A stretch of DNA of 64,000 nt from Bacteroidales bacterium. GTDB lineage: Bacteria > Bacteroidota > Bacteroidia > Bacteroidales > UBA932. The stretch spans positions 13,308 to 77,307 of the forward strand of contig JAHHQQ010000008.1 of assembly GCA_020026275.1 (NCBI GenBank), written 5' to 3'. Within the stretch, counting starts at the first letter, position 1. Every line of letters begins with the position of its first letter. The notes under the pieces were generated by a model. That model had not been told where the DNA came from and did not search any database. It saw only the letters and a program-made list of their open reading frames with translations. Made by a program: the position numbers and the translations under genes. Below are positions 36,103-43,606 of the stretch, piece after piece.

Positions 36103-36170
36103 TGATACGTTGATGTATCATGAACCCTCGCATTAATTTAAATCAAATTATGCGAGGTTTTTATTTTTTT
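36103..36170 (+). terminator. Riboswitch expression platform: terminator overlapping the start of the receptor gene
   Basis: A small stem TGATAC/GTATCA (36103-36120) ends at the first ATG. Then CCTCGCAT(T)AATTT (36126-36139) pairs with AAATTATGCGAGG (36145-36157), 13 bp with one bulge, followed by TTTTTATTTTTTT (36158-36170). The 3' arm contains the second ATG (36150), and the T run encodes part of the signal peptide. Confidence 0.7.
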
Positions 36171-38489
36171 GCGGCAACTGCTGCCGCTTTGACATTGTCC
36201 GTCGCTTCAAATGCCCGTGAGGCCCGTCCTGAAACGGAAAAGAACGAAAAATTGGACAGTGTGGTCGTATCTGCATCCAGAGCAGGTAAGAACACTCCAG
36301 TGGTTTATACCATGATTGGCAAGAATGAGATGCGGAAGACCAATCCGATCAATTCCATTCCGATGATGCTCAACTTGCAGCCTTCTGTGGTATCTGTCAA
36401 TGAAGGAGGTACAGGTATTGGTCCATCAAAGATGACGGTCCGCGGCAGTAAAGGTTCTCAGATCAATGTCACATTCAATGGCATTACCTTGAACGATGCA
36501 GAGTCTCAGGAAGTTTTCTGGGTCAATATTCCTTCTTTGTCCAATATTCTCAGCTCTGTTCAGTTGCAGAGGGGGTTGGGAACCACAGCCAACGGTTCTG
36601 GCGCGTTTGGTGCCAGCATCAACATGGGTACCGGTTCCGTTGCATCAGATGCTTATGCGAATGTTGATATGGCAGCCGGTTCTTTCGGTACTTATACCAC
36701 TGCCGTGTCTGTCGGTTCCGGTCTGACTCCGAGCGGTCTGTATTTCGATCTGGCCTATTCCAGAAATACGACCGACGGTTATATCCGCAACGGCAAGGTA
36801 CGTTCCCAGTCCCTGTTCGCCGCAGTCGGCTGGCTTTCCGGCAGCAATTCCCTCAAACTGACCTACCTGATGGGAGACCAGCACAGTGGAATTACCTGGA
36901 ACGGTATCACTTTGGACCAGTACAAGGAGGATCCGACCTACAACAGCACCGGTGCTTTCTGGGATGAATACGGCAATGTCCATTATTATGACAACGATAC
37001 CGACAACTACACCCAGCACCATGTCCAGTTGAACTACACCCATCAGTTCAACTCTCATCTGGCATGGACCAACACCATGAACTTCACTAAGGGTGACGGT
37101 TACTATCAGAACATGAAAGCAGGCAAGAAGTTCAAGAAATATGGTTTCCGTGACGACAATTTCTCTTTTGACCGTGATGGTGACGGGGAAATTGACGACG
37201 ATGAGCGTTTTGGGAGAGGAGACAAGGCTGATTTCATAGTGAAGAAGGCTATGGACAATGCCTACTATGTCTTCAATTCAGAGGTGAAGTATGATTCTGA
37301 GCTGTTGGAACTTGTAGGGGGGGTGAATCTTTCCCGTTACGATGGTGAGCATTTCGGAAAAGTGCTTTGGTCCAACAAATTGGGCGAAAACTACAACTAT
37401 GCGGACCACTACTGGTACGACAACTCCGGTCTGAAAGAAGAGATCAATGTTTTCGCGAGAGCTGAGTACAATCCATTGTCTTGGCTGACCGCCTATGTGG
37501 ATCTCCAGTATCGTGGAATCCGTTACAAGATGGGCGGAATTGACGATGAGGATGATCTGAGTCTCGAGAACAAGACTTCCTGGAATTTCTTCAATCCAAG
37601 AATCGGAGCTTCTTTCCATTGGAGTCCTGCCCACAAGGCCTATATTTCGGCTGCCATCGGTAACCGTGAGGCTGCCAGATCTGACTTGAAAGAGGTGATC
37701 GCTTCCAACAACGCCCTCATCGCTGAAGGCAAGGATGCCAAATTCAGCCTGAATCCGGAGCGTATGCTCGACGTCGAGTTCGGTTATCAGTACACCTCGG
37801 AAAAAGTGGCCGCTGCGGTCAACTTCTATTTCATGGAATATAAGGACATGCTTCTGGAAACCGGAAAACTCTCCGATACAGGACGTGCCATCAAGGAGAA
37901 TACAGGTCGTGCATGGCGTCGTGGCGTGGAGCTGCTCGCAGGCTGGCAGGTCGCTCCTTGGATGAGAGTGGATGGAAACTTCACTTTCAGTGTGAACCAG
38001 ATCAAGGACTATTCCTTCTATATGGATGAATACGACGACGTTTCACTCGGTGGGGAGGCAGAATGGAAAGACAACCGTCTGAAGAATTTCGGAAAGACCA
38101 CCATGCTGATGTCTCCTTCTGTCATTTCCATGTTGCGGCTGGGCTTCACTCCGTTCAAGACCATTGCTCATAACAGCTTGAAGACCACCACTTTGTCCAT
38201 CAACGGAAAATATGTCAGCAAACAGTACATGGACAATACCCAGGTGGAGGACCTTTCCATCCCGGCTTATTTTGTCGCCAATCTGGAATTGTCTCATGAG
38301 TTCAATCTGAAGAACGGTACTTTGGGCTTCGCCGCTTATGTCAACAATCTTTTGAACCATAAATATTATGCTGACGGTTGGGTTTATCACGTATTGGACC
38401 AGAAGACGGGCAAAGATGTTGCCATGGATACCGGCATCTTCCCTCAAGCTCCTGCTAATTTCATGGGCAAGATTTACTTCCGTTTCTAA
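36120..38489 (+). CDS. TonB-dependent outer-membrane receptor, probably for thiamin compounds
   Basis: 789 aa. Signal peptide (hydrophobic GFYFFAATAAALTLSVA, cleavage near SNA), plug domain with VVVSASRAGKNTPV, KMTVRGSKGSQINV and RGLGTTANGSGAFG, and a barrel ending in a C-terminal Phe (KIYFRF). There is no N-terminal carboxypeptidase-like domain, so it is the compact BtuB-like type rather than a SusC. Placement under a TPP riboswitch indicates uptake of thiamin or a precursor. Two starts are possible: ATG 36120 and ATG 36150; both retain the signal peptide. No pnuT-type permease or thiamin kinase follows; a terminator ends the unit. Confidence 0.92.
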   Translation: MNPRINLNQIMRGFYFFAATAAALTLSVASNAREARPETEKNEKLDSVVVSASRAGKNTPVVYTMIGKNEMRKTNPINSIPMMLNLQPSVVSVNEGGTGIGPSKMTVRGSKGSQINVTFNGITLNDAESQEVFWVNIPSLSNILSSVQLQRGLGTTANGSGAFGASINMGTGSVASDAYANVDMAAGSFGTYTTAVSVGSGLTPSGLYFDLAYSRNTTDGYIRNGKVRSQSLFAAVGWLSGSNSLKLTYLMGDQHSGITWNGITLDQYKEDPTYNSTGAFWDEYGNVHYYDNDTDNYTQHHVQLNYTHQFNSHLAWTNTMNFTKGDGYYQNMKAGKKFKKYGFRDDNFSFDRDGDGEIDDDERFGRGDKADFIVKKAMDNAYYVFNSEVKYDSELLELVGGVNLSRYDGEHFGKVLWSNKLGENYNYADHYWYDNSGLKEEINVFARAEYNPLSWLTAYVDLQYRGIRYKMGGIDDEDDLSLENKTSWNFFNPRIGASFHWSPAHKAYISAAIGNREAARSDLKEVIASNNALIAEGKDAKFSLNPERMLDVEFGYQYTSEKVAAAVNFYFMEYKDMLLETGKLSDTGRAIKENTGRAWRRGVELLAGWQVAPWMRVDGNFTFSVNQIKDYSFYMDEYDDVSLGGEAEWKDNRLKNFGKTTMLMSPSVISMLRLGFTPFKTIAHNSLKTTTLSINGKYVSKQYMDNTQVEDLSIPAYFVANLELSHEFNLKNGTLGFAAYVNNLLNHKYYADGWVYHVLDQKTGKDVAMDTGIFPQAPANFMGKIYFRF

Positions 38490-38541
38490 AAGGGAATACT
38501 TAGTTCACCTTAATATTACATGGTCCAAGAGGACATGTGAG

Positions 38542-38573
38542 GGGTGGGGATCCGTTGGACCCCACCCTTTTTT
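38542..38573 (+). terminator. Strong terminator after the receptor gene
   Basis: GGGTGGGG(A)TCC / GGACCCCACCC followed by six T residues. Confidence 0.85.
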
Positions 38574-38576
38574 GTG

Positions 38577-38606
38577 ACATAGACATTTCACGGATGTGGG
38601 GAGAGG
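38577..38606 (+). repeat. Dispersed ACATRGACATTTC repeat, copy B
   Basis: ACATAGACATTTCACGG in the gap after the receptor terminator, followed by a G-rich stretch and AGAGG. Same orientation as the other three copies. Confidence 0.5.
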
Positions 38607-38615
38607 AAAAAGAAA

Positions 38616-38645
38616 GAAGGGCATGTCTAGGTGACATACCCTTCC
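38616..38645 (-). terminator. Hairpin downstream of the SDR gene
   Basis: GAAGGG-C-ATGTC pairs with GACAT-A-CCCTTC. On the minus strand a T/C-rich stretch (TTTCTTTTTCC) follows, consistent with termination of the SDR transcript. Confidence 0.6.
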
Positions 38646-38678
38646 GGTTCAGGCGGTAGCCCGTGTGCTGCTGGGGCC

Positions 38679-39530
38679 TCAGGCGGCCTTTTTGTTCTGG
38701 CGCGGCTTCTGGGAAGCGGTCAGTTTGCGGCCGGTGAAGTGGTCCATGGCGGAGTAGATGCCGAACCATTTGCCCAGAATGGTGTCGAACCACGAGGTCG
38801 GGAGCAGGCCTTGCATGAGGCGGATGAAGTGGAAGCTCCATGGCAGGCCTTTGAAGTCTTTGTCGTGTTCGATGGAACGGATGATTTTGCGGGCGGTCGG
38901 TTCCGGTTCCAGAATTGGGAAGATGCGGGACTCGACGCCGTCAAACATGCCGGTATTGATGAAATAGGGGGCAATGGTCGTGATGCGGACCTTGCTTTTG
39001 GCTTCTTTCAGTTCGATCCGGACGGAATCGGACCAGCCGATGACCGCCCATTTGCTGGCGACATAGACGGACATTTTCGGATTGGAGATCATGCCTGCCG
39101 CCGAAGCGATGTTGCAGATGTGTCCGTGGTTTCTTGCCAGCATTCCGGGAAGGGCCTGCTGGGCTACCAGCATCGGGGCGATGGCGTTGATGGTCATGGT
39201 ACGCTCTATTTCGCTGACGGTCTGCTGGTTGAAAGTCTTGTTGCCGGTGACGATACCGGCACAGTTGATGAGAATATCCACATTGCCACAGATACGGGTC
39301 GTTTCTTCAAATTGTCTATTGACATCCTCTGCGTTGGAAACGTCTGTCCGGAATCCTTCTACACGACCGAGCGACTGCAGTTCTTCTTTGGTTTTCCGGA
39401 TGTTCTCTTCATTGATGTCCCAGATGATCAGACAGCGGGATCCTTTTTCCAGAACCATCTTTCCCATCAGACGACCGAGACCGGATGCTCCTCCAGTAAT
39501 CAATACTGAATTTCCTTTGATTTGTGTCAT
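38679..39530 (-). CDS. Short-chain dehydrogenase/reductase
   Basis: 283 aa. Cofactor motif T12-G-G-A-S-G-L-G19, NAG-type strand INCAGIV, catalytic S143, Y156 and K160 (YVASK). The acidic residue after the second strand (D38 in IIWDIN) suggests NAD(H) preference. The extra C-terminal 40 residues, hydrophobic then Lys-rich (TASQKPRQNKKAA), resemble lipid- or retinol-type SDRs that touch the membrane. Substrate unknown. It is a separate family member from the SDR at 54129. A weak -7 box (TATCTTCG on the minus strand near 39560) lies upstream. Confidence 0.85.
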   Translation of the reverse strand: MTQIKGNSVLITGGASGLGRLMGKMVLEKGSRCLIIWDINEENIRKTKEELQSLGRVEGFRTDVSNAEDVNRQFEETTRICGNVDILINCAGIVTGNKTFNQQTVSEIERTMTINAIAPMLVAQQALPGMLARNHGHICNIASAAGMISNPKMSVYVASKWAVIGWSDSVRIELKEAKSKVRITTIAPYFINTGMFDGVESRIFPILEPEPTARKIIRSIEHDKDFKGLPWSFHFIRLMQGLLPTSWFDTILGKWFGIYSAMDHFTGRKLTASQKPRQNKKAA

Positions 39531-39760
39531 AACGCTTAGTGTATTTTTAATTCAGGAAACGAAGATATAATCAATTTTCAAAAAGTGTGCTGTATTTATA
39601 TTATGGTCGTTTTTTATTCCCAAAAAGTATCAAAATCATCCGAAATGGCCAGTCAGGATTTTTGAACCGTTTTAGTTTCCGGCAAATTGGAGTAAAATGT
39701 GTTCCATTTTATAATCTGATTGCAAGAAAGAGAGGGGTTGCTTATCAGTGGGAATTGTCC

Positions 39761-39768
39761 TAATTTTG
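39761..39768 (+). promoter_or_regulatory. -7 promoter box of the DUF4250 gene
   Basis: TAATTTTG with GTTG 20 bases upstream (39737-39740). The predicted transcription start near 39775 excludes the longer frame that opens at 39720. Confidence 0.6.
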
Positions 39769-39794
39769 CATGTTCCAATAAAATTGCAGCAGAT

Positions 39795-39971
39795 ATGTCT
39801 ATTCCATCAGATCCGATGATGCTTTACAGTTTCGTGAACATGAAACTGCGTGATCAATACTCTTCGTTAGATGCTTTATGTGATGATTTGGCCATTGACA
39901 AATCTATTTTGGTCGCCAAATTGGGCGATGCGGGATTTGAATACAGTGCCGAGAACAACAAGTTTTGGTAA
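39795..39971 (+). CDS. DUF4250 small protein
   Basis: 58 aa from ATG 39795 (MSIPSDPMM). The conserved pattern PSDPMMLYSFVNMKLRD, then SSLDALCDDL and GFEYSAENNKFW, is the whole family domain: a short helical protein with a helix-turn-helix look (DALCDDLAIDKSILVAKL). Cytoplasmic; function unknown. It has its own promoter. Confidence 0.85.
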   Translation: MSIPSDPMMLYSFVNMKLRDQYSSLDALCDDLAIDKSILVAKLGDAGFEYSAENNKFW

Positions 39972-39996
39972 TGGAGGGTTGCACAATAAGGCTCGG

Positions 39997-40521
39997 TTAG
40001 AAATGTATGCCGAATCTGAATCCCAGACTGTACAGTCCGATATATCGTGAGGAATGGTCGCCGGAGGGTTTGGTCCAGCAGGTAAATCGTTCGAATATAA
40101 GTGCAAGGTCAATCCCGAAGTTCCTCTGTGACTGGAAGTGGATGCCCCATTCCGGTCGCAGGAGCAATGCTTTGTTTATGGAACGATCCGGATCTAATTT
40201 TGTGCCTATATTGACCCCAATCAACATATCCATCTTGTGTCTCATCGGTACGTAACCCTTGAAATTCCAGAAAAGAGGAATGCTCGGGTATTCTTCTCCA
40301 AGCACGGCTGAAATTCCCAAGCCGATTCCAGTGAACAGATTGCGGTTGAAGCGGATACCGTTCACGAATTCAACATTGGTGCCGCTCGCTTTTTCAGCGC
40401 CTAAATCGGCCAAGGCCAGAAAATCGACTTCTCCCTGATATCTGGAATGACTTTTATGTTGTGCTATGGAAAGGAAGGGGAACGACATCAGCAATGTCAT
40501 CATAATTATGATTTTCTTCAT
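39997..40521 (-). CDS. Small exported beta-barrel-like protein
   Basis: 174 aa from ATG 40521 (MKKIIIMMTLLM); the frame to 40548 adds residues before a clear signal peptide. Cleavage is likely after SIA, before Q. The rest alternates hydrophobic and polar residues in short strands and ends in a terminal aromatic (FRFGIHF), typical of outer-membrane 8-stranded barrels. No specific family recognised. It is convergent with the DUF4250 gene, only 25 bases apart. Confidence 0.65.
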   Translation of the reverse strand: MKKIIIMMTLLMSFPFLSIAQHKSHSRYQGEVDFLALADLGAEKASGTNVEFVNGIRFNRNLFTGIGLGISAVLGEEYPSIPLFWNFKGYVPMRHKMDMLIGVNIGTKLDPDRSINKALLLRPEWGIHFQSQRNFGIDLALIFERFTCWTKPSGDHSSRYIGLYSLGFRFGIHF

Positions 40522-40620
40522 GATAAAGGGGTTCTCGATATAGGGCACGATGCCTTTCGTAATTTCATGTCACGGTGTGACCAACAGGTGCTGATTATGG
40601 CAAATGATGTGCCAGACCGG

Positions 40621-40652
40621 AAAAAACTAATGCTCGCTTCGCAGCGAGCATT
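40621..40652 (-). terminator. Terminator of the candidate small RNA
   Basis: AATGCTCGCT, tetraloop, AGCGAGCATT: perfect 10-bp stem at 40629-40652, followed on the minus strand by AG and six T residues. Confidence 0.8.
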
Positions 40653-40804
40653 ATACGTTTTAGTTAGTAGTGTGTGTACCCCGAAGGGTGAAATAATGTC
40701 GGTTAGAATTTGTGAAATTCAATCAATAGGCTTAAGAATACCTTCTGGTTGAAAGATCAACGGAAGGATTTAAAAACATCAAAATTCTTAAACGTTTTAT
40801 ATTA
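40621..40804 (-). ncRNA. Candidate small RNA with own promoter and terminator
   Basis: No protein gene fits this gap, yet it has a complete transcription unit on the minus strand: -33 TTGG, 18 bases, -7 TATCTTTG (40811-40818), and an end hairpin with T run. Inside, TTAAGAAT pairs with ATTCTTAA, enclosing CCTTC/GAAGG and GTTGA/TCAAC around an AAGA-type loop, and a second small hairpin ACCC-TTCG-GGGT-like follows. The only ORF is 15 codons. I cannot match it to a known RNA. A read-through leader or an attenuator of a minus-strand gene is excluded because no gene follows in that direction before the barrel gene, which has its own start at 40521. Confidence 0.55.
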
Positions 40805-40810
40805 TGCTTG

Positions 40811-40840
40811 CAAAGATACATATTAAAATTAAATATCCAA
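40811..40840 (-). promoter_or_regulatory. Promoter of the candidate small RNA
   Basis: TTGG (40837-40840) and TATCTTTG (40811-40818) on the minus strand with an 18-base spacer, a good match to the Bacteroidota consensus. Confidence 0.65.
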
Positions 40841-40892
40841 CGTTTTAAGTCCAATTTTGACATTTTAGAAGTAAATCATCACAAAAAAACGT

Positions 40893-41576
40893 CTATTTGT
40901 CATCTTTTAGCAAATTTGGTCTCAATTTTTCGGTGCGGGCAATCGCCTGTTCATCCTGCCATTTGCTGATCAGTCTGGGATTGCCGCAGAGCAGGACATC
41001 AGGAACTTTCCAGCCATTGAATTCGGCAGGGCGGGTGTAGACAGGAGGGGAGACCAGTCCATCCTGAAAACTGTCGCTGAGGGCGGAGGTTTCATCGGTG
41101 AGCACACCTGGAAGCAGCCGGATGATGGAATCGGCCAGCAGGGCGGCCGGAATTTCACCACCGCTCACGACAAAGTCGCCGACAGAGATTTCCCGGGTGA
41201 TGAGATGTTCGCGTATCCTGTAATCGATGCCTTTGTAATGGCCGCATAGAATCATGATGTTGTTCTTCAGGGAAAGTTCGTTGGAAATTCCCTGGTCGAG
41301 AATTTCCCCGTCTGGAGACATATAGATGATTTCGTCATAGTCCCTTTCTGCTTTCAAGGCATTGATCTGGTTGAAGATTGGCTCAATCATCATGACCATC
41401 CCTGCATCTCCACCATAATTGTAGTCATCTACGGTTTTTCTGGGGCCCAGTCCATATTCCCGGATATTGTGGATATGAATTTCCGCCAGACCTTTCTTGA
41501 TGGCTCTTCCTACGATGGAATGGCTGAGCGGACTTTCCAGCAATTCTGGTACAACAGTAAGTATATCTATTCTCAT
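40893..41576 (-). CDS. trmD: tRNA (guanine37-N1)-methyltransferase TrmD
   Basis: Methylates G37 next to the anticodon using SAM. 227 aa. The SPOUT knot region is visible: LCGHYKGIDYRI, the GDFVVSGGE strand and LPGVLTDETSALSDSF; the C-terminal PPVYTRPAEFNGWKVPDVL binds tRNA. An exact -7 box (TACTTTTG, 41610-41617 on the minus strand) gives a leader of about 27 bases. It stands apart from the usual rpsP-rimM-trmD-rplS arrangement. Confidence 0.96.
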   Translation of the reverse strand: MRIDILTVVPELLESPLSHSIVGRAIKKGLAEIHIHNIREYGLGPRKTVDDYNYGGDAGMVMMIEPIFNQINALKAERDYDEIIYMSPDGEILDQGISNELSLKNNIMILCGHYKGIDYRIREHLITREISVGDFVVSGGEIPAALLADSIIRLLPGVLTDETSALSDSFQDGLVSPPVYTRPAEFNGWKVPDVLLCGNPRLISKWQDEQAIARTEKLRPNLLKDDK

Positions 41577-41609
41577 GCGTTGTTAACGGATTATTGATTA
41601 ATAAGTTTA

Positions 41610-41617
41610 CAAAAGTA
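41610..41617 (-). promoter_or_regulatory. -7 promoter box of trmD
   Basis: TACTTTTG on the minus strand; exact TAnnTTTG match. Confidence 0.55.
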
Positions 41618-41639
41618 ACTATAATTTTACTTTTATTGT

Positions 41640-41647
41640 TATATTTG
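41640..41647 (+). promoter_or_regulatory. -7 promoter box of the DUF349 gene
   Basis: TATATTTG, divergent from the trmD box. The 80-base leader contains an imperfect hairpin TGCCTTGG/CAAAGGCA. Confidence 0.6.
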
Positions 41648-41733
41648 CGAAATACATTCTGCCTTGGACGTATTATTTTCAAAGGCAATAACATTGGAGC
41701 CGGAGAACACGGCCTATAAAAAATTAAAGACTT

Positions 41734-43557
41734 ATGAGTACAGAAATCATTCCTGATGCAAGCATCAATCCGGAAGTTGCGCAGACATCAGATGTAGTCA
41801 GCGGAACTGAGGAAATCGCAGTTGTGGAGGAAGAACTTGCAGCTGCAGTCAATTTTTCAGAAAAATCATTGGCTGAACTTACCCTGCTTCTCAAGGATTT
41901 GCTTGTGAATCCAGACAAGATGAAACTCAACAAGGAGGCTGAAGCCATCAAATCAGCATTCTACAAGAGGCTTTCCAAAGAGAAGGTGGAAGCCGGTCTG
42001 GCCTTTGAGATAGAAGAGCCTTCTGAAGAAAATCCTCAGGGAATGGAAACTGGAGACGATGCAGGTCATCCTCTCGTTGCCATTGAGAAAGGGTTCAAGG
42101 AATTCTACAATCAGTATAAGAAGGAGCGTGCCGAATATAACCGCCAGATGGAAACTGAAAGAGAAGAGAATCTGGCAAAGAAAGAGGCTGTCATTGAGGA
42201 TTTGAAGAATCTTGTAGACAAGCAGGAGGATGTGAATGCCACTTTCCCGGCTTTCCGTGACATACAGGCAAGATGGAGGGAAATCGGCCGTGTCCCGGAG
42301 AACAAGTTCAGGGACATCAATGATACTTACCAGTTCTATGTCGAGCAGTTCTATGACAAGGTGCAGATCAACCGCGAAATGCGTGATCTGGATTTCAAGA
42401 AGAATTTGGAAGCGAAGGAGAATTTCTGTGCCGCTGCCGAGAAATTGGCAGAAAGCGATAATGTCTTGGATGCTTTCCGTGAATTGCAGAAACTGCATGA
42501 ACAGTGGAAGGAATATGGCCCGGTTGCCAAAGAGTTCAGAGAGCCGATTTGGGACAGGTTCAAAGCTGCCACTTCCATCATCAATAAAAAATATCAGGCT
42601 TACTTTGAGGAGCAGAAGGAGAAATATGCCGGGAATCTTGAAAAGAAGACCCGTCTTTGCGAGAAGGTGGAAGAAATCCTGACCAGAGATGAAATCAAGA
42701 CTTCCAACGAATGGAATTCCTTGTCCAAAGACATTGAAGACATCCAGAAAGAATGGAAGGGCATCGGCTATGCTTCCAAGAAGGAAAATCAGAAGATCTA
42801 TGAGCGTTTCCGTGCGGCTTGTGACCGTTTCTATGAACGCAAGAGAGCTTTCTACAACGAATTCAAGGAGAGCATGAACGAGAATATGGAGAAGAAGTTG
42901 GCGCTTATCGAACAGGCTGAAGTCTTGAAGACCAGCACTGAATGGAAGAAGGCGACCGACCAGTTCATCAATCTCCAGAAACAATGGAAGGAAATTGGTG
43001 CGGTTCCGCGCAAGAAATCGGAGCAGTTATGGAAACGTTTCCGTGCGGCTTGTGATGAGTTCTTCGCCGAGAGGGAGAAGAATGTCAAGCCTGAAAATGA
43101 TTTTTATGGCAATTTGAAGGCAAAGAAAGCACTGATTGAAGAAATAAAATCCTATGATGGGGAGAGTTCTGACCGCGAGGCTTGTCAGGCATTTGTAGAG
43201 CGTTGGCAGAATATTGGCTTTGTTCCTTTTAAGGAAAAGGATAAAATAGCTGAAGCCTACAAGGAAGCCATGAAGGAGAAATTTCCGGAATTTTCATCCA
43301 GATCTTCGCGTGGCACCAGATCCAATGCCCGTAACAATGCATCCAGAGGCCCGAGGACAGAGAAGGATCGCTTGATGCAGAAGTACAGCAAACTGCAGCA
43401 GGATATCGATACATATGAAAACAATATCGGTTTCTTTGCCGCGTCCAAGAGTTCAGAAGCCCTTATTGCTCAGATGACGGAACGTATTGAGGCGGCCAAA
43501 GTGGAACTCAAGTCTCTGGAGAACCAGATTCGGGAGATTGAAAAGAACGAAGAATAG
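41734..43557 (+). CDS. DUF349 repeat coiled-coil protein
   Basis: 607 aa, no signal peptide. An acidic N-terminus is followed by several DUF349 repeats, each with a WKEIGxVP-type core: WREIGRVPENKF, WKEYGPVAKEF, WKGIGYASKKEN, WKEIGAVPRKKS and WQNIGFVPFKEK. The repeats alternate with helices predicted to form coiled coils, and the C-terminus has a further coiled coil (about 545-607). Function unknown; cytoplasmic. It is followed by yidC after 49 bases. Confidence 0.85.
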   Translation: MSTEIIPDASINPEVAQTSDVVSGTEEIAVVEEELAAAVNFSEKSLAELTLLLKDLLVNPDKMKLNKEAEAIKSAFYKRLSKEKVEAGLAFEIEEPSEENPQGMETGDDAGHPLVAIEKGFKEFYNQYKKERAEYNRQMETEREENLAKKEAVIEDLKNLVDKQEDVNATFPAFRDIQARWREIGRVPENKFRDINDTYQFYVEQFYDKVQINREMRDLDFKKNLEAKENFCAAAEKLAESDNVLDAFRELQKLHEQWKEYGPVAKEFREPIWDRFKAATSIINKKYQAYFEEQKEKYAGNLEKKTRLCEKVEEILTRDEIKTSNEWNSLSKDIEDIQKEWKGIGYASKKENQKIYERFRAACDRFYERKRAFYNEFKESMNENMEKKLALIEQAEVLKTSTEWKKATDQFINLQKQWKEIGAVPRKKSEQLWKRFRAACDEFFAEREKNVKPENDFYGNLKAKKALIEEIKSYDGESSDREACQAFVERWQNIGFVPFKEKDKIAEAYKEAMKEKFPEFSSRSSRGTRSNARNNASRGPRTEKDRLMQKYSKLQQDIDTYENNIGFFAASKSSEALIAQMTERIEAAKVELKSLENQIREIEKNEE

Positions 43558-43606
43558 TGTGAATCTTTTTCGTCAAGACGAAGAATATTAATTTAACAGA
43601 ATTTAA

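Noticed and set aside
36120..38489. SusC-type receptor with a polysaccharide locus
   Set aside because: No carboxypeptidase-like N-terminal domain and no SusD gene; the TPP riboswitch points to thiamin.
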